NCBI GenBank assembly: GCA_022843325.1
Contig: JALHNV010000001.1
Coordinates: forward strand, 1 to 64,000
DNA length: 64,000 bases
Reading direction: 5' to 3'
DNA from: Pseudolabrys sp.
GTDB taxonomy: Bacteria; Pseudomonadota; Alphaproteobacteria; Rhizobiales; Xanthobacteraceae
Shown: positions 16,178 through 25,436 of the stretch, piece after piece
Position numbering within the stretch: position 1 is the stretch's first letter
How the letters are laid out: every line of letters begins with the position of its first letter
Notes under the pieces: model-generated
What the model saw: only the letters and a program-made list of their open reading frames with translations
Database searches by the model: none
Told to the model about the DNA's origin: nothing
Made by a program: the position numbers and the translations under genes

Positions 16178-17145
16178 CGCGCGTGAACACCAGCAAATTC
16201 TCCCTCATCGTGCTGGCGGTCGGCGTCCTGGTGATGGCTTTCGCGCACTGGTTCAACGTCGATTACCTGTTCTTCGCCAGCTACACGATCCTGCAATTCA
16301 TCGTGCTGGCGACCGCCTGGAACATCCTCGGCGGCTATTGCGGCTACGTGAATTTCGGCTCGGCCGCGTTCTTCGCCATGGGCGCCTACTCGTCGGTGTT
16401 CATGCACAAGTTCTTCGAAGAAGCGCTGCCGGTGCCGCTGCTGATCGTGATCGGCGGCATCGTCTCCGGCATTGTCGGCCTCGGCATGGGCTACCTGACG
16501 CTGCGGCTACGCGGCTCGTTCTTCGCCATCGCCACGCTGGCACTGTCGGTGGTGCTGGCGACCTTGGTCGTGAACTGGGACTATGTCGGCGGCTCGCGCG
16601 GCGCCTATATCATCCGCCCCGAGACCATAGAAATCGCCGGCGTCACCATCAATTACATCGAGTACCTGTTCGGCCTGATGCTGCTGCTGGCGATGATCGC
16701 GCTGATCACCGCGCGCACTGTCGAGCGCTCGCAGCTCGGCTTCGGCTTCGCCACCATCCGCGACGACGAAATGGCCGCCGAAGCCTCCGGCGTACCGACC
16801 CTGAAGCTCAAGCTGATCGCCACCACCATGTCCGGCGCCTTCATGGGCATGGCCGGAGCGCCATTTCCCTATTACATCGGCTATTTGCAGCCGCAGTCGG
16901 CCTTCGGCCTCGAATACGCCGTCAACTCGATCGCCATGCCGATGATCGGCGGCACCACCAGCTGGATCGGTCCCCTGGTCGGCGCCATCCTGCTGGGCTC
17001 GGCCCAGCAATACGCCACGGTCACGATCTCCTCGGCGGTTAACCTGCTGATCGTCGGCCTGATGCTGGTCGCTTTCGTCATCATCGCGCCGAACGGCATT
17101 GTCGGGCTGGTGCAGGAACGGCTGCGCGCGTGGAGGAAGCCATGA
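16174..17145 (+). CDS. Branched-chain amino acid-type ABC transporter permease (LivM), second system
   Basis: A 323-residue HAAT permease. Diagnostic blocks are TAWNILGGYCGYVNFGSAAF near residue 55, LRLRGSFFAIATLALSVVLA, and the coupling helix FATIRDDEMAAEASGV. It starts at GTG 16174 within the GTGA overlap with livH, and its TGA overlaps the ATG of livG (ATGA). This indicates tight translational coupling across the operon. Confidence 0.92.
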   Translation: MTRVNTSKFSLIVLAVGVLVMAFAHWFNVDYLFFASYTILQFIVLATAWNILGGYCGYVNFGSAAFFAMGAYSSVFMHKFFEEALPVPLLIVIGGIVSGIVGLGMGYLTLRLRGSFFAIATLALSVVLATLVVNWDYVGGSRGAYIIRPETIEIAGVTINYIEYLFGLMLLLAMIALITARTVERSQLGFGFATIRDDEMAAEASGVPTLKLKLIATTMSGAFMGMAGAPFPYYIGYLQPQSAFGLEYAVNSIAMPMIGGTTSWIGPLVGAILLGSAQQYATVTISSAVNLLIVGLMLVAFVIIAPNGIVGLVQERLRAWRKP

Positions 17146-17876
17146 CCGCGCTGCTGCATGTCGACAACATCAGCAAGCATTTCGGCGGTTTTGTCGCGCT
17201 CGACGGCGTCGACCTGTCGGTCGAACCGGGTGAACGGCTCGGGCTGATAGGACCCAACGGTTCCGGCAAAAGCACGCTGGTCAATTGCATCTGCGGCACG
17301 CTGCAGAACGAAAGCGGCAGCGTGCGCTTCGAGGGCCAGCCGATGGACGGGCTGGCCGCCCACCAGCGCACCCACCGCGGCCTGTCGCGCAGCTTCCAGC
17401 TGCCGCGCCCGTTCCACAGCATGTCGCTGGCCGACAATCTGCGCATTCCGCTGCTCTATACGGTGCATGCGCGGAAGGGACCGCTGCGCTCGGCTGGCGA
17501 TCTCGATGGCCGCTGCCATGAACTCTTGGAAATGGTCGGCCTCGCCAACAAGTCCAGGCAACTGCCCCGCGACCTGACCCAGGTCGAGATGCGCAAGCTC
17601 GAACTGGCCCGCGCGGTGGCCGCCGAACCGAAGCTATTGATCGCAGACGAGTCGATGGCCGGCCTCTCGCATTCCGAGATCGAAGACATCCTGGCCCTGC
17701 TGGTGCGGCTCAACGAACGCGGCATCACCGTGATTCTGATCGAACACATCATGAGCGCCGTGATGAGCTTCTCGCAGCGGCTGGCGGTGCTGGTGTCGGG
17801 CAAGAAGATCGCCGACGGCAAGCCCGAGGACGTGGTGCGCAATCCCGAAGTGGTGAGGGCGTATCTTGGCCAATAG
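17142..17876 (+). CDS. ABC transporter ATP-binding protein (LivG), second system
   Basis: A 244-residue ABC ATPase with Walker A GPNGSGKST, a degenerate signature (DLTQVEMRKLELARAVA, lacking the usual SGG), and Walker B LLIADESMAGL, in which the usual DEP is DES. The H-loop is IEHIMS. LQRG-type substitutions in the signature are common in LivG proteins of this subgroup. ATG 17142 is chosen over GTG 17130 because GGAGG lies just upstream and ATG overlaps the preceding TGA. It forms a heterodimer with the next ATPase. Confidence 0.9.
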   Translation: MTALLHVDNISKHFGGFVALDGVDLSVEPGERLGLIGPNGSGKSTLVNCICGTLQNESGSVRFEGQPMDGLAAHQRTHRGLSRSFQLPRPFHSMSLADNLRIPLLYTVHARKGPLRSAGDLDGRCHELLEMVGLANKSRQLPRDLTQVEMRKLELARAVAAEPKLLIADESMAGLSHSEIEDILALLVRLNERGITVILIEHIMSAVMSFSQRLAVLVSGKKIADGKPEDVVRNPEVVRAYLGQ

Positions 17877-18600
17877 CAGCCTCACCATCGAAAACGTGCA
17901 TGCCGCCTATGGCGCGGTGCGGGTCATTCATGACGTGTCGATCGACGTCCAGTCGGGCGAGACGGTCGCCTTGCTCGGCACCAATGGCAACGGCAAAAGC
18001 ACGCTGATGAAGTGCATCATGGGCATCGTCAAGCCCGCCGAAGGCCGCATCGTCGCCGAGATCGACGGCGTCAGACACGACCTCGCCGGCCTGCGCACCG
18101 AGCAGATCGTCGACCTCGGCATTGCGCTGGTGCCGGAAGGCCGCAGACTGTTTCCGAAGCTGACGGTCGAGGAAAACCTGCTGCTCGGCGCCTTCCGGCC
18201 GAAGGCGCGAGCGCAGATCAAGGAAAACCTTGCCTTTTGCTTCGACGCCTTCCCGCGGCTGGCGGAGCGACGCAGCCAGTTGGCCGGCTCTATGAGCGGC
18301 GGCGAGCAGCAGATGCTGGCGCTGGCGCGCGCGCTGATGCTGGCGCCGCGCATTTTGCTGGTGGATGAGCCATCGGTCGGCCTTGCGCCGCTGTTGGTCG
18401 CCCGCACCATCGACGCCATCAAGCAGCTCAAGGACCACTATCAACTCACGGTGCTGATGGCCGAGCAGAACTTCACGCAAGCCATCCGCATCGCCGACCG
18501 CGGCTACGTCATCGTGCACGGCAAAATCGCCTTCGAAGGCCGCTCGGCCGATGAGCTCAACAATAACGACCTGATCCGCCAGTTTTATTTGGGGATGTGA
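17866..18600 (+). CDS. ABC transporter ATP-binding protein (LivF), second system
   Basis: A 244-residue ABC ATPase: Walker A LLGTNGNGKST, signature SMSGGEQQMLALARALM, Walker B ILLVDEPSVGLAP, LivF-type end GKIAFEGRSADEL. It begins at TTG 17866, overlapping the end of livG by 11 bases, with GAGGG upstream. It completes livHMGF. No binding-protein gene lies in the operon itself, so the convergent gene at 18807-20081 is the probable partner. Confidence 0.9.
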   Translation: MANSSLTIENVHAAYGAVRVIHDVSIDVQSGETVALLGTNGNGKSTLMKCIMGIVKPAEGRIVAEIDGVRHDLAGLRTEQIVDLGIALVPEGRRLFPKLTVEENLLLGAFRPKARAQIKENLAFCFDAFPRLAERRSQLAGSMSGGEQQMLALARALMLAPRILLVDEPSVGLAPLLVARTIDAIKQLKDHYQLTVLMAEQNFTQAIRIADRGYVIVHGKIAFEGRSADELNNNDLIRQFYLGM

Positions 18601-18652
18601 CCCTTTTGTCCAAACGCAGCGCTGTCATGGCCGGCATAGCCGTTCGAAGAGC

Positions 18653-18720
18653 GGCGTTCTAAGAACGCCTATGTCCCGACTATCCCGCTCAGAGACGCAC
18701 CGTGCCCGCCTTAGCGGGAT
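18653..18720. repeat. REP-like intergenic palindromes
   Basis: GGCGTTCT (18653-18660) and AGAACGCC (18662-18669) form a near-continuous palindrome. ATCCCGCT (18682-18689) pairs at a distance with AGCGGGAT (18713-18720). The surrounding text (gtcatggccggcatagccgt) resembles another dispersed intergenic repeat class of Bradyrhizobium-type genomes. Confidence 0.4.
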
Positions 18721-18754
18721 CAAGTTATGATTTTATGCGCGCACCATAACGAAA

Positions 18755-18780
18755 ACGGCGCGGGATTGGTCCCGCGCCGT
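18755..18780 (-). terminator. Intrinsic terminator of the convergent binding-protein gene
   Basis: ACGGCGCGGGA (18755-18765) pairs perfectly with TCCCGCGCCGT (18770-18780) around a TTGG loop. Reading the minus strand, the stem is followed by TTTTCG, a short U-tract. It lies 27 bases past the stop of the minus-strand binding protein. Confidence 0.75.
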
Positions 18781-18806
18781 CGCCTCAAGCCTGCGAGCGT
18801 CAACAG

Positions 18807-20081
18807 TTACTGCCGCGCCTTCTCGTACGGATAGACCACCTTGCCGGTCGCCAGCTCCGGCGGCGTCAGCACGGTCTGATGACCCATGCCGCGCCAGGTA
18901 TCGAGCCCGGCGCCTTCCTTGATGCTGTGATACTGCACCTGCATCATGCCGGACTTGGTCCACTCGCCGGTCGGACCATAGGACCAGTCGCCCATGACGG
19001 TCTTGAAGGTTGCCTTGCGCATGTAGTCGGCGATCTTGGCATCTTCGATGCTCTTGGCGCCTTCAATCGCCTGGCCCAGCACAGCGGCAAACGCATGGCC
19101 CCAGCCGCCGAGATAATAGCCGAGCGGATCGACGCCTTCGGCCGCGGCGCGCGCCTGATAGGTTTTGAAGAACGCCGCCGCCGGCGCCATCATTTTCTCA
19201 GAAGGCACCCAGGTCTCGTAGTTGACAATACCGTTGAGCTTCGGCCCCAGCCGGCCCTTGAACACGGTGGCCTGCAGGCCGACCATGGCGCCGCCGATCA
19301 GTTTCGGCTTGTAGTTGGCCTCATAGACCGCCTGCGCAATGCCGACCGACGACAGCGGATACGAACACACAATGACGAGATCGGCGTTCGAGGCCTGCAG
19401 GGCGCGGACGATTGGCGAGAAATCGGTGGTGCCCGGCGGGAAGGTTCTGTCGTAGACCACCTTGACACCAAAGGTCTTGGCATTCTCGCGTGCACCGTCG
19501 CAGGCGTTGCGCGAAAATTCCGCATCCTCCGCGGTTAGCGCGACCGTGGTCGGTTTCGGATTCTGCGCCATCGCTACCTGGAAGAAGCCCTCGGTGAACG
19601 ATGGCTTTGTCTTCGGCCCGGTCGGAATCACCGAGAAGTAGTTGCGGTATTTGAACTCATGGTTCACATCGAGCCCGAACAGGGTGATAAAGGTCTTCTT
19701 TCGCTGCATCGCGATCGGCATCGCCGGCGCAATCATATTGGTCGCATAGGGGCCGAGGATCAGATCGACTTTGTCGACGTCGAGCAGCTTCGTGTAGATG
19801 CCCGGCACGGTCGAAGGATTCGACTGGTCGTCGTAATAGATCAGCTTCACCTGCCTCCCGAGCAGACCGCCTTTGGCGTTGGTTTCTTCTTCCCAGATCT
19901 TCATGCCGACCAGTGCCTGCTTGCCATTGGGGCCGAGCGGGCCGGTCTGCGCCATGCTGAAGCCGATCTTGATCGGCTCCTTTGATTGTGTGTGGCCGGG
20001 ACCCGCAAGCAATGCGGTGACACCGACAATGGCTGCCGACATGGCAGCCCAGCGCAAAGCTCTCGACTTCGTCGTTCGCAT
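18807..20081 (-). CDS. Branched-chain amino acid-type ABC transporter substrate-binding protein
   Basis: A 424-residue periplasmic binding protein (Peripla_BP_6). An N-terminal signal peptide (basic start, hydrophobic core [17 protein letters not shown]) is followed by [20 protein letters not shown], the family hallmark. The start at 20081 is fixed by AGGGAGG about 8 bases upstream; longer in-frame versions lack a signal peptide at the right place. It converges on livHMGF (15302-18600), which lacks its own binding protein, so the two probably work together. The ligand is unknown. Confidence 0.9.
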   Translation of the reverse strand: MRTTKSRALRWAAMSAAIVGVTALLAGPGHTQSKEPIKIGFSMAQTGPLGPNGKQALVGMKIWEEETNAKGGLLGRQVKLIYYDDQSNPSTVPGIYTKLLDVDKVDLILGPYATNMIAPAMPIAMQRKKTFITLFGLDVNHEFKYRNYFSVIPTGPKTKPSFTEGFFQVAMAQNPKPTTVALTAEDAEFSRNACDGARENAKTFGVKVVYDRTFPPGTTDFSPIVRALQASNADLVIVCSYPLSSVGIAQAVYEANYKPKLIGGAMVGLQATVFKGRLGPKLNGIVNYETWVPSEKMMAPAAAFFKTYQARAAAEGVDPLGYYLGGWGHAFAAVLGQAIEGAKSIEDAKIADYMRKATFKTVMGDWSYGPTGEWTKSGMMQVQYHSIKEGAGLDTWRGMGHQTVLTPPELATGKVVYPYEKARQ

Positions 20082-20368
20082 GGTGGTCCCTCCCTGGAGA
20101 TATTGATTTTTATTGGTGGAGAATAATGCCAGCGCCGGACGGAACGGTCTACCGGCGTGACGCCTCTTTAGACCTGAAAACAAAGGCTATTTCGTTCGCA
20201 CGTGCAGCAGAGGCAGCGCGGCCGTCCCCGATATTTCTCCCGAAGTTGGGCGGTTTCGGTGGGGCGGCTTCGGTGGGCCGGCTACCGCCTTACCCCCGCA
20301 CGGGTAGACGTAATGGCGCTGCTGTGATTGAGACTACGGTTTCTTTTTCACAGAACGGTCAGAACACC

Positions 20369-21145
20369 ATGCCGCGCAAGATCATCGACATCTCGGTCCC
20401 GCTTGAGAACACGGTTACGGCCGATCCGCCGGGTTATGGCCCGACCATCGAGTATCTCGACCATCAGCAGACCGCGGCCGACGTTCTCAAGTTCTTCCCG
20501 GGTCTGAAAAAGGAAGATCTGCCGGATGGCGAAGGCTGGGGCTTCGAATGGATCCGGCTATCGACGCACTGCACCACGCATCTCGATGCGCCCTACCACT
20601 TTGCGTCGACCATGGATGGCGGCAAGCGCTCCCTGACCATCGATGAGGTGCCGTTGGAATGGTGCTTCCAGCCGGCCGTGAAGCTCGACTTTCGGCATTT
20701 CCCGGACGGCTACGTTGCCACCGCCGCCGATGTCGAAACCGAACTCAAGCGCATCGGCCACACACTTTCACCACTTGAAATCGTGGTGGTGAACACGCGC
20801 GCCGGTGCGGCCTATGGACGCCCCGAATATGTCTCTACCGGCTGCGGCATGGGCCGTGAGGCCACGATGTATCTGCTGGAACGCGGTGTCCGCGTCACCG
20901 GGATTGACGGCTGGAGCTGGGACGCCCCGTTTGTCCATACCCAGCAGAAATATGCCGAAACGCGCGATGCCAAACTGATCTGGGAGGGTCATCGGGCCGG
21001 CCGAGAGATCGGCTACTGCCACATCGAGAAACTGCACAATCTCGAAGCGCTCCCGGATAAGGGCTTCATGGTGAGCTGTTTCCCGGTAAAAGTACGCGCC
21101 GGTTCCGCCGGCTGGACGCGGGCGGTGGCAATCTTTGACGCTTGA
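20369..21145 (+). CDS. Cyclase family protein (kynurenine formamidase-like)
   Basis: A 258-residue metal-dependent hydrolase of the cyclase superfamily. It begins [20 protein letters not shown]. The metal-binding motif is [13 protein letters not shown] (about residues 64-76), the family form HxGTHxDxPxHF with C-T in place of G-T. The DGWSWDAPF segment resembles the loop of isatin hydrolase and related enzymes. It probably hydrolyses an amide, lactam or lactone, possibly an aromatic one. The start at 20369 is placed before the conserved domain; the longer open frame contains no recognisable sequence. Confidence 0.87.
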   Translation: MPRKIIDISVPLENTVTADPPGYGPTIEYLDHQQTAADVLKFFPGLKKEDLPDGEGWGFEWIRLSTHCTTHLDAPYHFASTMDGGKRSLTIDEVPLEWCFQPAVKLDFRHFPDGYVATAADVETELKRIGHTLSPLEIVVVNTRAGAAYGRPEYVSTGCGMGREATMYLLERGVRVTGIDGWSWDAPFVHTQQKYAETRDAKLIWEGHRAGREIGYCHIEKLHNLEALPDKGFMVSCFPVKVRAGSAGWTRAVAIFDA

Positions 21146-21234
21146 TCCACGACCGTTGTGGGCGATACCATCCCGCAGACCAGAACAAAGCCGGCAATAG
21201 ACCGGCGAAAAGTCATATACAGGGAGGTTTTCGC

Positions 21235-22209
21235 ATGGATCGACGCCATTTCGTCGCCGGTACGGCTGCCGCCGCGGCAGCGCTTGCCATCAAGCCCAGC
21301 TTTGCCCAGGACGCCTACCCGTCCCGTGCCGTCACTTTGGTCAATCCCTTCCCACCCGGTGGCGCGGCCGACGTCGTCGGTCGGCCGTTCGCTGCGTTGC
21401 TCGAGCCGGTCATCAAGCAATCCGTCATTGTGGAAACGAAAGCCGGTGCTGCCGGCGCGGTTGGCGCCCAGTTTACCGCAAGTGCCAAGCCGGATGGCTA
21501 CACCCTAATGGCCCACCTTCCCTCAATTTCCGGATTCGAGGCGGTCGACAAGCTGTTCGGCCGGACGCCGAAATTTTCGCGTGCCGATTTCATCCCGATC
21601 GCGCGCCTGACCGAAGGTCCGCTGGTGCTCGTGGTCAACGACCAGCAGCCTTACAAGACACTGAAAGACCTAGTCGACGACGCCAAGAAGCGCCCCGACG
21701 AAATCATCTTCAGCTCGTCCGGCCTGTACGGCGCGCTGCACCTGCCGGCCGCCTTGTTCATCAACGCCGCCGGTATCAAGCTGCGGCATCTGCCGACCAA
21801 TGGCGGCGGTCCGGCGCTGACCGCGATCCTCGGCAACAACTCCCAGGTTCTGGTGAGTTCGGTCGCAGCCGCCAGTGCGCACATCAAGGCGGGCAAGCTG
21901 CGCGCGCTGGCGTCGTACTCTCCCAAGCGCACCGCCGCGCTGCCGGACGTGCCGACCTTCAAGGAACTCGGCTACGACGTCGAATTCTCGATCTGGGTGG
22001 GGCTGTTTGCGCCGAAGGGCACCCCGGACGCGGTCATCACCAAGCTTCGCACGGACACCAAAACCGTGGCCGACAGCGAGAAGTTCAAGCAAACCATGAC
22101 GAATGTCGGCGACGTCGTCGCCTACCTCGATCAGCCCGAATTCAGGAAGTTCTGGGATGAAGACGCCAAGCGCGTCGAAAGCGCGGTTGCCATGATCGGC
22201 AAGGTCTAA
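21235..22209 (+). CDS. Tripartite tricarboxylate transporter substrate-binding protein (Bug family)
   Basis: A 324-residue periplasmic Bug receptor. The start MDRRHFVAGTAAAAAALAIK has a Tat-like RRxF motif and cleaves near PSFAQ. The mature part begins AYPSRAVTLVNPFPPGGAAD, the family signature, and carries the LRHLPTNGGGPALTAILGN block. GGGAGG precedes ATG 21235. A perfect terminator hairpin follows, so it is transcriptionally separated from its paralogue downstream. It binds a carboxylate or related ligand for TctAB. Confidence 0.92.
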   Translation: MDRRHFVAGTAAAAAALAIKPSFAQDAYPSRAVTLVNPFPPGGAADVVGRPFAALLEPVIKQSVIVETKAGAAGAVGAQFTASAKPDGYTLMAHLPSISGFEAVDKLFGRTPKFSRADFIPIARLTEGPLVLVVNDQQPYKTLKDLVDDAKKRPDEIIFSSSGLYGALHLPAALFINAAGIKLRHLPTNGGGPALTAILGNNSQVLVSSVAAASAHIKAGKLRALASYSPKRTAALPDVPTFKELGYDVEFSIWVGLFAPKGTPDAVITKLRTDTKTVADSEKFKQTMTNVGDVVAYLDQPEFRKFWDEDAKRVESAVAMIGKV

Positions 22210-22237
22210 ACAACCGCTGGATAGTATTGGGAAGGCG

Positions 22238-22285
22238 GCAGCACGTGTTGCGCACATTGCCAACACGTGCTGCTTGCTTTCTTCT
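22238..22285 (+). terminator. Intrinsic terminator between the two Bug genes
   Basis: GCAGCACGTGTTG (22238-22250) pairs perfectly with CAACACGTGCTGC (22261-22273) over a 10-base loop and is followed by the T-rich TTGCTTTCTTCT. It lies 29 bases after the stop of the first Bug gene. Confidence 0.75.
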
Positions 22286-22329
22286 TTGTTCAATGTTGCC
22301 TATAGAAGGCACTCGCACAGGAGACGACT

Positions 22330-23310
22330 ATGGATCGCCGCAGTTTTTTTATCGGCACCGCCGCAACGGCTACCGCCCTCGCCGCAGGCCCGTCCTTCGC
22401 GCAGGAAACTTATCCCTCGCGCAACATCACCATTATGGTCGCGTTTCCGCCCGGCGGCGCCAACGATATCATCACCCGTCCGGTCGCCGCCGAGCTTGAG
22501 AAGATTTTCAAGCAATCGGTGGTCGTCGAAAACAAGGCCGGCGCCGGCGGTCAGGTTGGCGCCCAGGTTGCCGCCAATGCCAAGCCCGACGGCTACACGC
22601 TGCTGTCGCACAACAACGGCATTTCCGGTTATGCCGAAGTCGACAAGCTGTTTGACCGCAAGCCCAAGACCACCCGCGAGGACTTCGTCCCGCTGGCACG
22701 GCTGGCCGCCGATCCGGTGATGCTGCTGGTCAACGCCGAACAGCCTTACAAGACGGTCAAGGAGTTCATCGACGACGCCAAGAAGCGGCCGGAGGCCATC
22801 GTCTACAGCTCGGGCGGTCTCTATGGCGCCACCCATCTGCCGGTGGCGATTTTCGAGAAGGCAACCGGTATTCCGAAACTCCGTCACTTGCCAACCAACG
22901 GCGGCGGGCCGGCCGTCACCGCCCTGCTCGGCAATAACGCCCAGATGAGCACGCAAACCGTCTCGGCTTCATTGGCGCACGTTCGCAGTGGCAAACTGCG
23001 CGCCCTCGCCACCTTCGGCGCGACACGCTCGCCGGCACACCCCGACGTGCCGACGCTGAAAGAGCTTGGCTTCGATGCCGAATACTATTTGTGGGTCGGC
23101 CTCTTCGCCCCCAAGGGAACGCCGGCGGCGATTGTCCAGACACTGAGCGCCGCGCTCGACAAGGCGTCGCAGACCGAAGCCTACAAGTCGGTGATCGAGA
23201 AAATCGGTCAGGAATACGCCTATCAGAACGCCAAGGATTTCGCCGCGTTCTGGGAAGCCGATGCCAAAGCCTCGGACGAAGCCGTGAAGCTGATTGGGCG
23301 CGTCGGCTAG
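22330..23310 (+). CDS. Tripartite tricarboxylate transporter substrate-binding protein (Bug family)
   Basis: A 326-residue Bug receptor, paralogous to the preceding gene. It has MDRRSFFIGTAATATALA (Tat-like RRSFF), a mature start ETYPSRNITIMVAFPPGG, and the shared KLRHLPTNGGGPAVTALLGN block. The two are alike over the full length but clearly diverged, so they probably bind different ligands or are differently expressed. It lies immediately upstream of tctB and tctA and is the likely main receptor of that transporter. Confidence 0.92.
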   Translation: MDRRSFFIGTAATATALAAGPSFAQETYPSRNITIMVAFPPGGANDIITRPVAAELEKIFKQSVVVENKAGAGGQVGAQVAANAKPDGYTLLSHNNGISGYAEVDKLFDRKPKTTREDFVPLARLAADPVMLLVNAEQPYKTVKEFIDDAKKRPEAIVYSSGGLYGATHLPVAIFEKATGIPKLRHLPTNGGGPAVTALLGNNAQMSTQTVSASLAHVRSGKLRALATFGATRSPAHPDVPTLKELGFDAEYYLWVGLFAPKGTPAAIVQTLSAALDKASQTEAYKSVIEKIGQEYAYQNAKDFAAFWEADAKASDEAVKLIGRVG

Positions 23311-23315
23311 CAACC

Positions 23316-23347
23316 ATTCCTCCCCGCGCGAAAGCGCGGGGAGGAAT
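23316..23347. promoter_or_regulatory. Perfect 14-bp hairpin between bug and tctB
   Basis: ATTCCTCCCCGCGC (23316-23329), GAAA loop, GCGCGGGGAGGAAT (23334-23347). There is no U-tract, so read-through into tctB is likely. It fits an mRNA-stabilising or attenuating stem that keeps receptor expression above that of the membrane subunits. The GAAA-looped GC palindrome also resembles the dispersed repeats elsewhere in the window. Confidence 0.55.
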
Positions 23348-23385
23348 CGGCTGAAATATTTCTATCGTGAAGAGTGAGCAATCGT

Positions 23386-23832
23386 ATGAACGTGCGTGCG
23401 GATCATATTGCAGGCGCGACTTTTGTCATTTTCGGTCTGACGATCATCGCACTCAGCGGAGATCTGCCGTTCGGACAGCTGTCGATGCCGGGATCCGGCT
23501 TCCTGCCGATGATCGTATCGGTGTTGACCATACTGTTCGGCCTGATGCTTTTCGTCACCGCCGGCGAGAGCCCCCGCTTCAGCGAATTGTCCTGGGGTGA
23601 CGACAAGCACGCTCTGCTGGTGACGGTGATCACCGCCATCGCTGTTGCCCTGTACAACTACCTCGGCTTTGTCATCACCATGGCGGCGATGATGATTGCG
23701 CTGCTGGTTGTGATCGAGCGCCGCAATCCTTTGCGGGCCGCGGCCTACAGCCTTTTTATTGTATTTCTGACGTACGGCATCTTCCAATACCTGCTCAATA
23801 CACCGCTGCCGGCCAGCCCCTTCAGCTATTAG
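23386..23832 (+). CDS. tctB: Tripartite tricarboxylate transporter TctB family protein
   Basis: A 148-residue small membrane subunit with four hydrophobic segments. The start NVRADHIAGATFVIFGLTII and the following LPFGQLSMPGSGFLPMIV loop are typical of TctB. ATG 23386 is preferred because it begins at the usual VRADHIAG; an in-frame GTG lies at 23374. It works with TctA and a Bug receptor in proton/sodium-driven carboxylate import. tctA starts 9 bases after its stop. Confidence 0.88.
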   Translation: MNVRADHIAGATFVIFGLTIIALSGDLPFGQLSMPGSGFLPMIVSVLTILFGLMLFVTAGESPRFSELSWGDDKHALLVTVITAIAVALYNYLGFVITMAAMMIALLVVIERRNPLRAAAYSLFIVFLTYGIFQYLLNTPLPASPFSY

Positions 23833-23841
23833 GATCGCGAC

Positions 23842-25374
23842 GTGGAAACCACACTGGTCAGCCTGGCGCATGGCTTTGCCATCGCCTTCCAGCCCGACAA
23901 TCTCGGATATGCATTTCTCGGGTGCTTGATTGGCACGCTGGTCGGCGTACTGCCCGGCATCGGGCCGCTGGCCGGCATTTCAATCCTGCTGCCGGTTACA
24001 TTCGGCCTCAATGCGACCCAGGCCGTCATCATGCTGGCGGGCATCTATTACGGCTCACAGTACGGCGGCTCGACCACGTCGATCCTGATGCGGATACCGG
24101 GCGAAGCATCGTCCGTGATGACCTGTATCGACGGCAACGCCATGGCCCGCAAAGGCCGCGCCGGCGCCGCGCTGTGTATCGCCGCGGTCGGCTCGTTCAT
24201 CGCCGGCACTTTCGGCGTCATCATGTTGACGTTGGTGGCGCCGCCGCTGGCGACCCTGGCGCTGCGCTTCGGCCCGCCAGAATACACCGCCCTGCTGGTG
24301 CTCGGCCTGATCTTCCTCGCCTATATGTCGTCGAGCTCACTGGTCCGCACCTTGCTGATGGCCTGCCTTGGCATCGCAATCGGCCTGATCGGCATCGACA
24401 ACATGACCGGTCACTTCCGCTTCAGCTTCGATCTGGCCGAACTCGGCGACGGCATCGGCATCGTGCCGGTCGCGGTCGGGCTGTTCGGACTGGGTGAAAT
24501 CCTGTCGACGCCGAGCCACAAGATCGCAGGGGAGGTGATCGCGCCAAAGCTCCGGGAGCTGCTGCCGACTCGCAAAGAATGGCGGGAAGCCGCCGGGCCG
24601 ATCGCCCGCGGCAGTGGACTGGGTTTCATCGTCGGCATCATTCCGGGATCGGCCCACGTCATCTCCAGCTTCCTCTCCTACGCGCTGGAGCGGAAAATCT
24701 CGAAGCACCCGGAACAGTTCGGCAAGGGCGCCGTCGCCGGCGTCGCCGGTCCGGAATCGGCGAACAATTCGGCCTCGACCGGCGCCTTCGTGCCGATGCT
24801 GTCGCTCGGCATTCCGACCGGTCCGATCACCGCGGTCTTGATCGGCGCGCTGATGATCCATGGCGTCAGCGCCGGGCCGCAACTCGTCAACGAGCGCCCC
24901 GAGATTTTCTGGGGCTTCGTCGCCTCGATGTATGTCGGCAACCTGATGCTGCTGCTGCTGAACCTGCCGCTGGTCAGCGTCTTTGTCGCGGTGCTGCGGA
25001 TTCCCTACGTTTATCTTTATCCGCTGATCATCATGTTCTGCATCGTCGGCGTCTACGAAGTGAACAACTCCATCGTCGACGTCTGGATCATGCTGATCAT
25101 GGGCGTGCTGGGCTTCGCACTGCGCAAGTTCAATTTCGATCCGGCGCCGCTGGTCCTCGGCCTGGTGATCGCGCCGCTGTTCGAGCAGAGCCTGCGCCAG
25201 TCGCTGGTAATGTCGAACGGTAACTACTTCATCTTCATGAACCGGCCGATCGCCGCCGTGCTGCTGGGCATCTGCGTGCTGCTGCTGAGCCTGTCGGCCA
25301 TGTCGTTCTTCACCAAGCGCCGCGACTGGCGCGCCAAGCTGGCTGAAGCGGAGGCCGGCGAAACGACGCCGTAA
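23842..25374 (+). CDS. tctA: Tripartite tricarboxylate transporter permease TctA
   Basis: A 510-residue large membrane subunit with about 11-12 transmembrane segments. Family blocks are GTLVGVLPGIGPLAGISILL, the GIYYGSQYGGSTTSILM stretch, PGEASSVMTCIDGN, and the second repeat LGIPTGPITAVLIGALMIHG. It begins at GTG 23842. It forms the transport channel of the TTT system served by the Bug receptors upstream. A strong hairpin follows and separates it from the convergent CreA-like gene. Confidence 0.93.
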   Translation: METTLVSLAHGFAIAFQPDNLGYAFLGCLIGTLVGVLPGIGPLAGISILLPVTFGLNATQAVIMLAGIYYGSQYGGSTTSILMRIPGEASSVMTCIDGNAMARKGRAGAALCIAAVGSFIAGTFGVIMLTLVAPPLATLALRFGPPEYTALLVLGLIFLAYMSSSSLVRTLLMACLGIAIGLIGIDNMTGHFRFSFDLAELGDGIGIVPVAVGLFGLGEILSTPSHKIAGEVIAPKLRELLPTRKEWREAAGPIARGSGLGFIVGIIPGSAHVISSFLSYALERKISKHPEQFGKGAVAGVAGPESANNSASTGAFVPMLSLGIPTGPITAVLIGALMIHGVSAGPQLVNERPEIFWGFVASMYVGNLMLLLLNLPLVSVFVAVLRIPYVYLYPLIIMFCIVGVYEVNNSIVDVWIMLIMGVLGFALRKFNFDPAPLVLGLVIAPLFEQSLRQSLVMSNGNYFIFMNRPIAAVLLGICVLLLSLSAMSFFTKRRDWRAKLAEAEAGETTP

Positions 25375-25378
25375 CGTC

Positions 25379-25413
25379 AGACGGGCGCGCCGCTGCCGGC
25401 AGCGCGCCCGTCT
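25379..25413. terminator. Bidirectional terminator hairpin
   Basis: AGACGGGCGCGC (25379-25390) pairs perfectly with GCGCGCCCGTCT (25402-25413) over an 11-base loop, between the convergent tctA and the CreA-like gene. It lacks a long T-run, but a 12-bp GC stem between convergent stops is best read as a shared terminator. Confidence 0.65.
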
Positions 25414-25436
25414 CTCGGACACATGCGCGCGACGAT

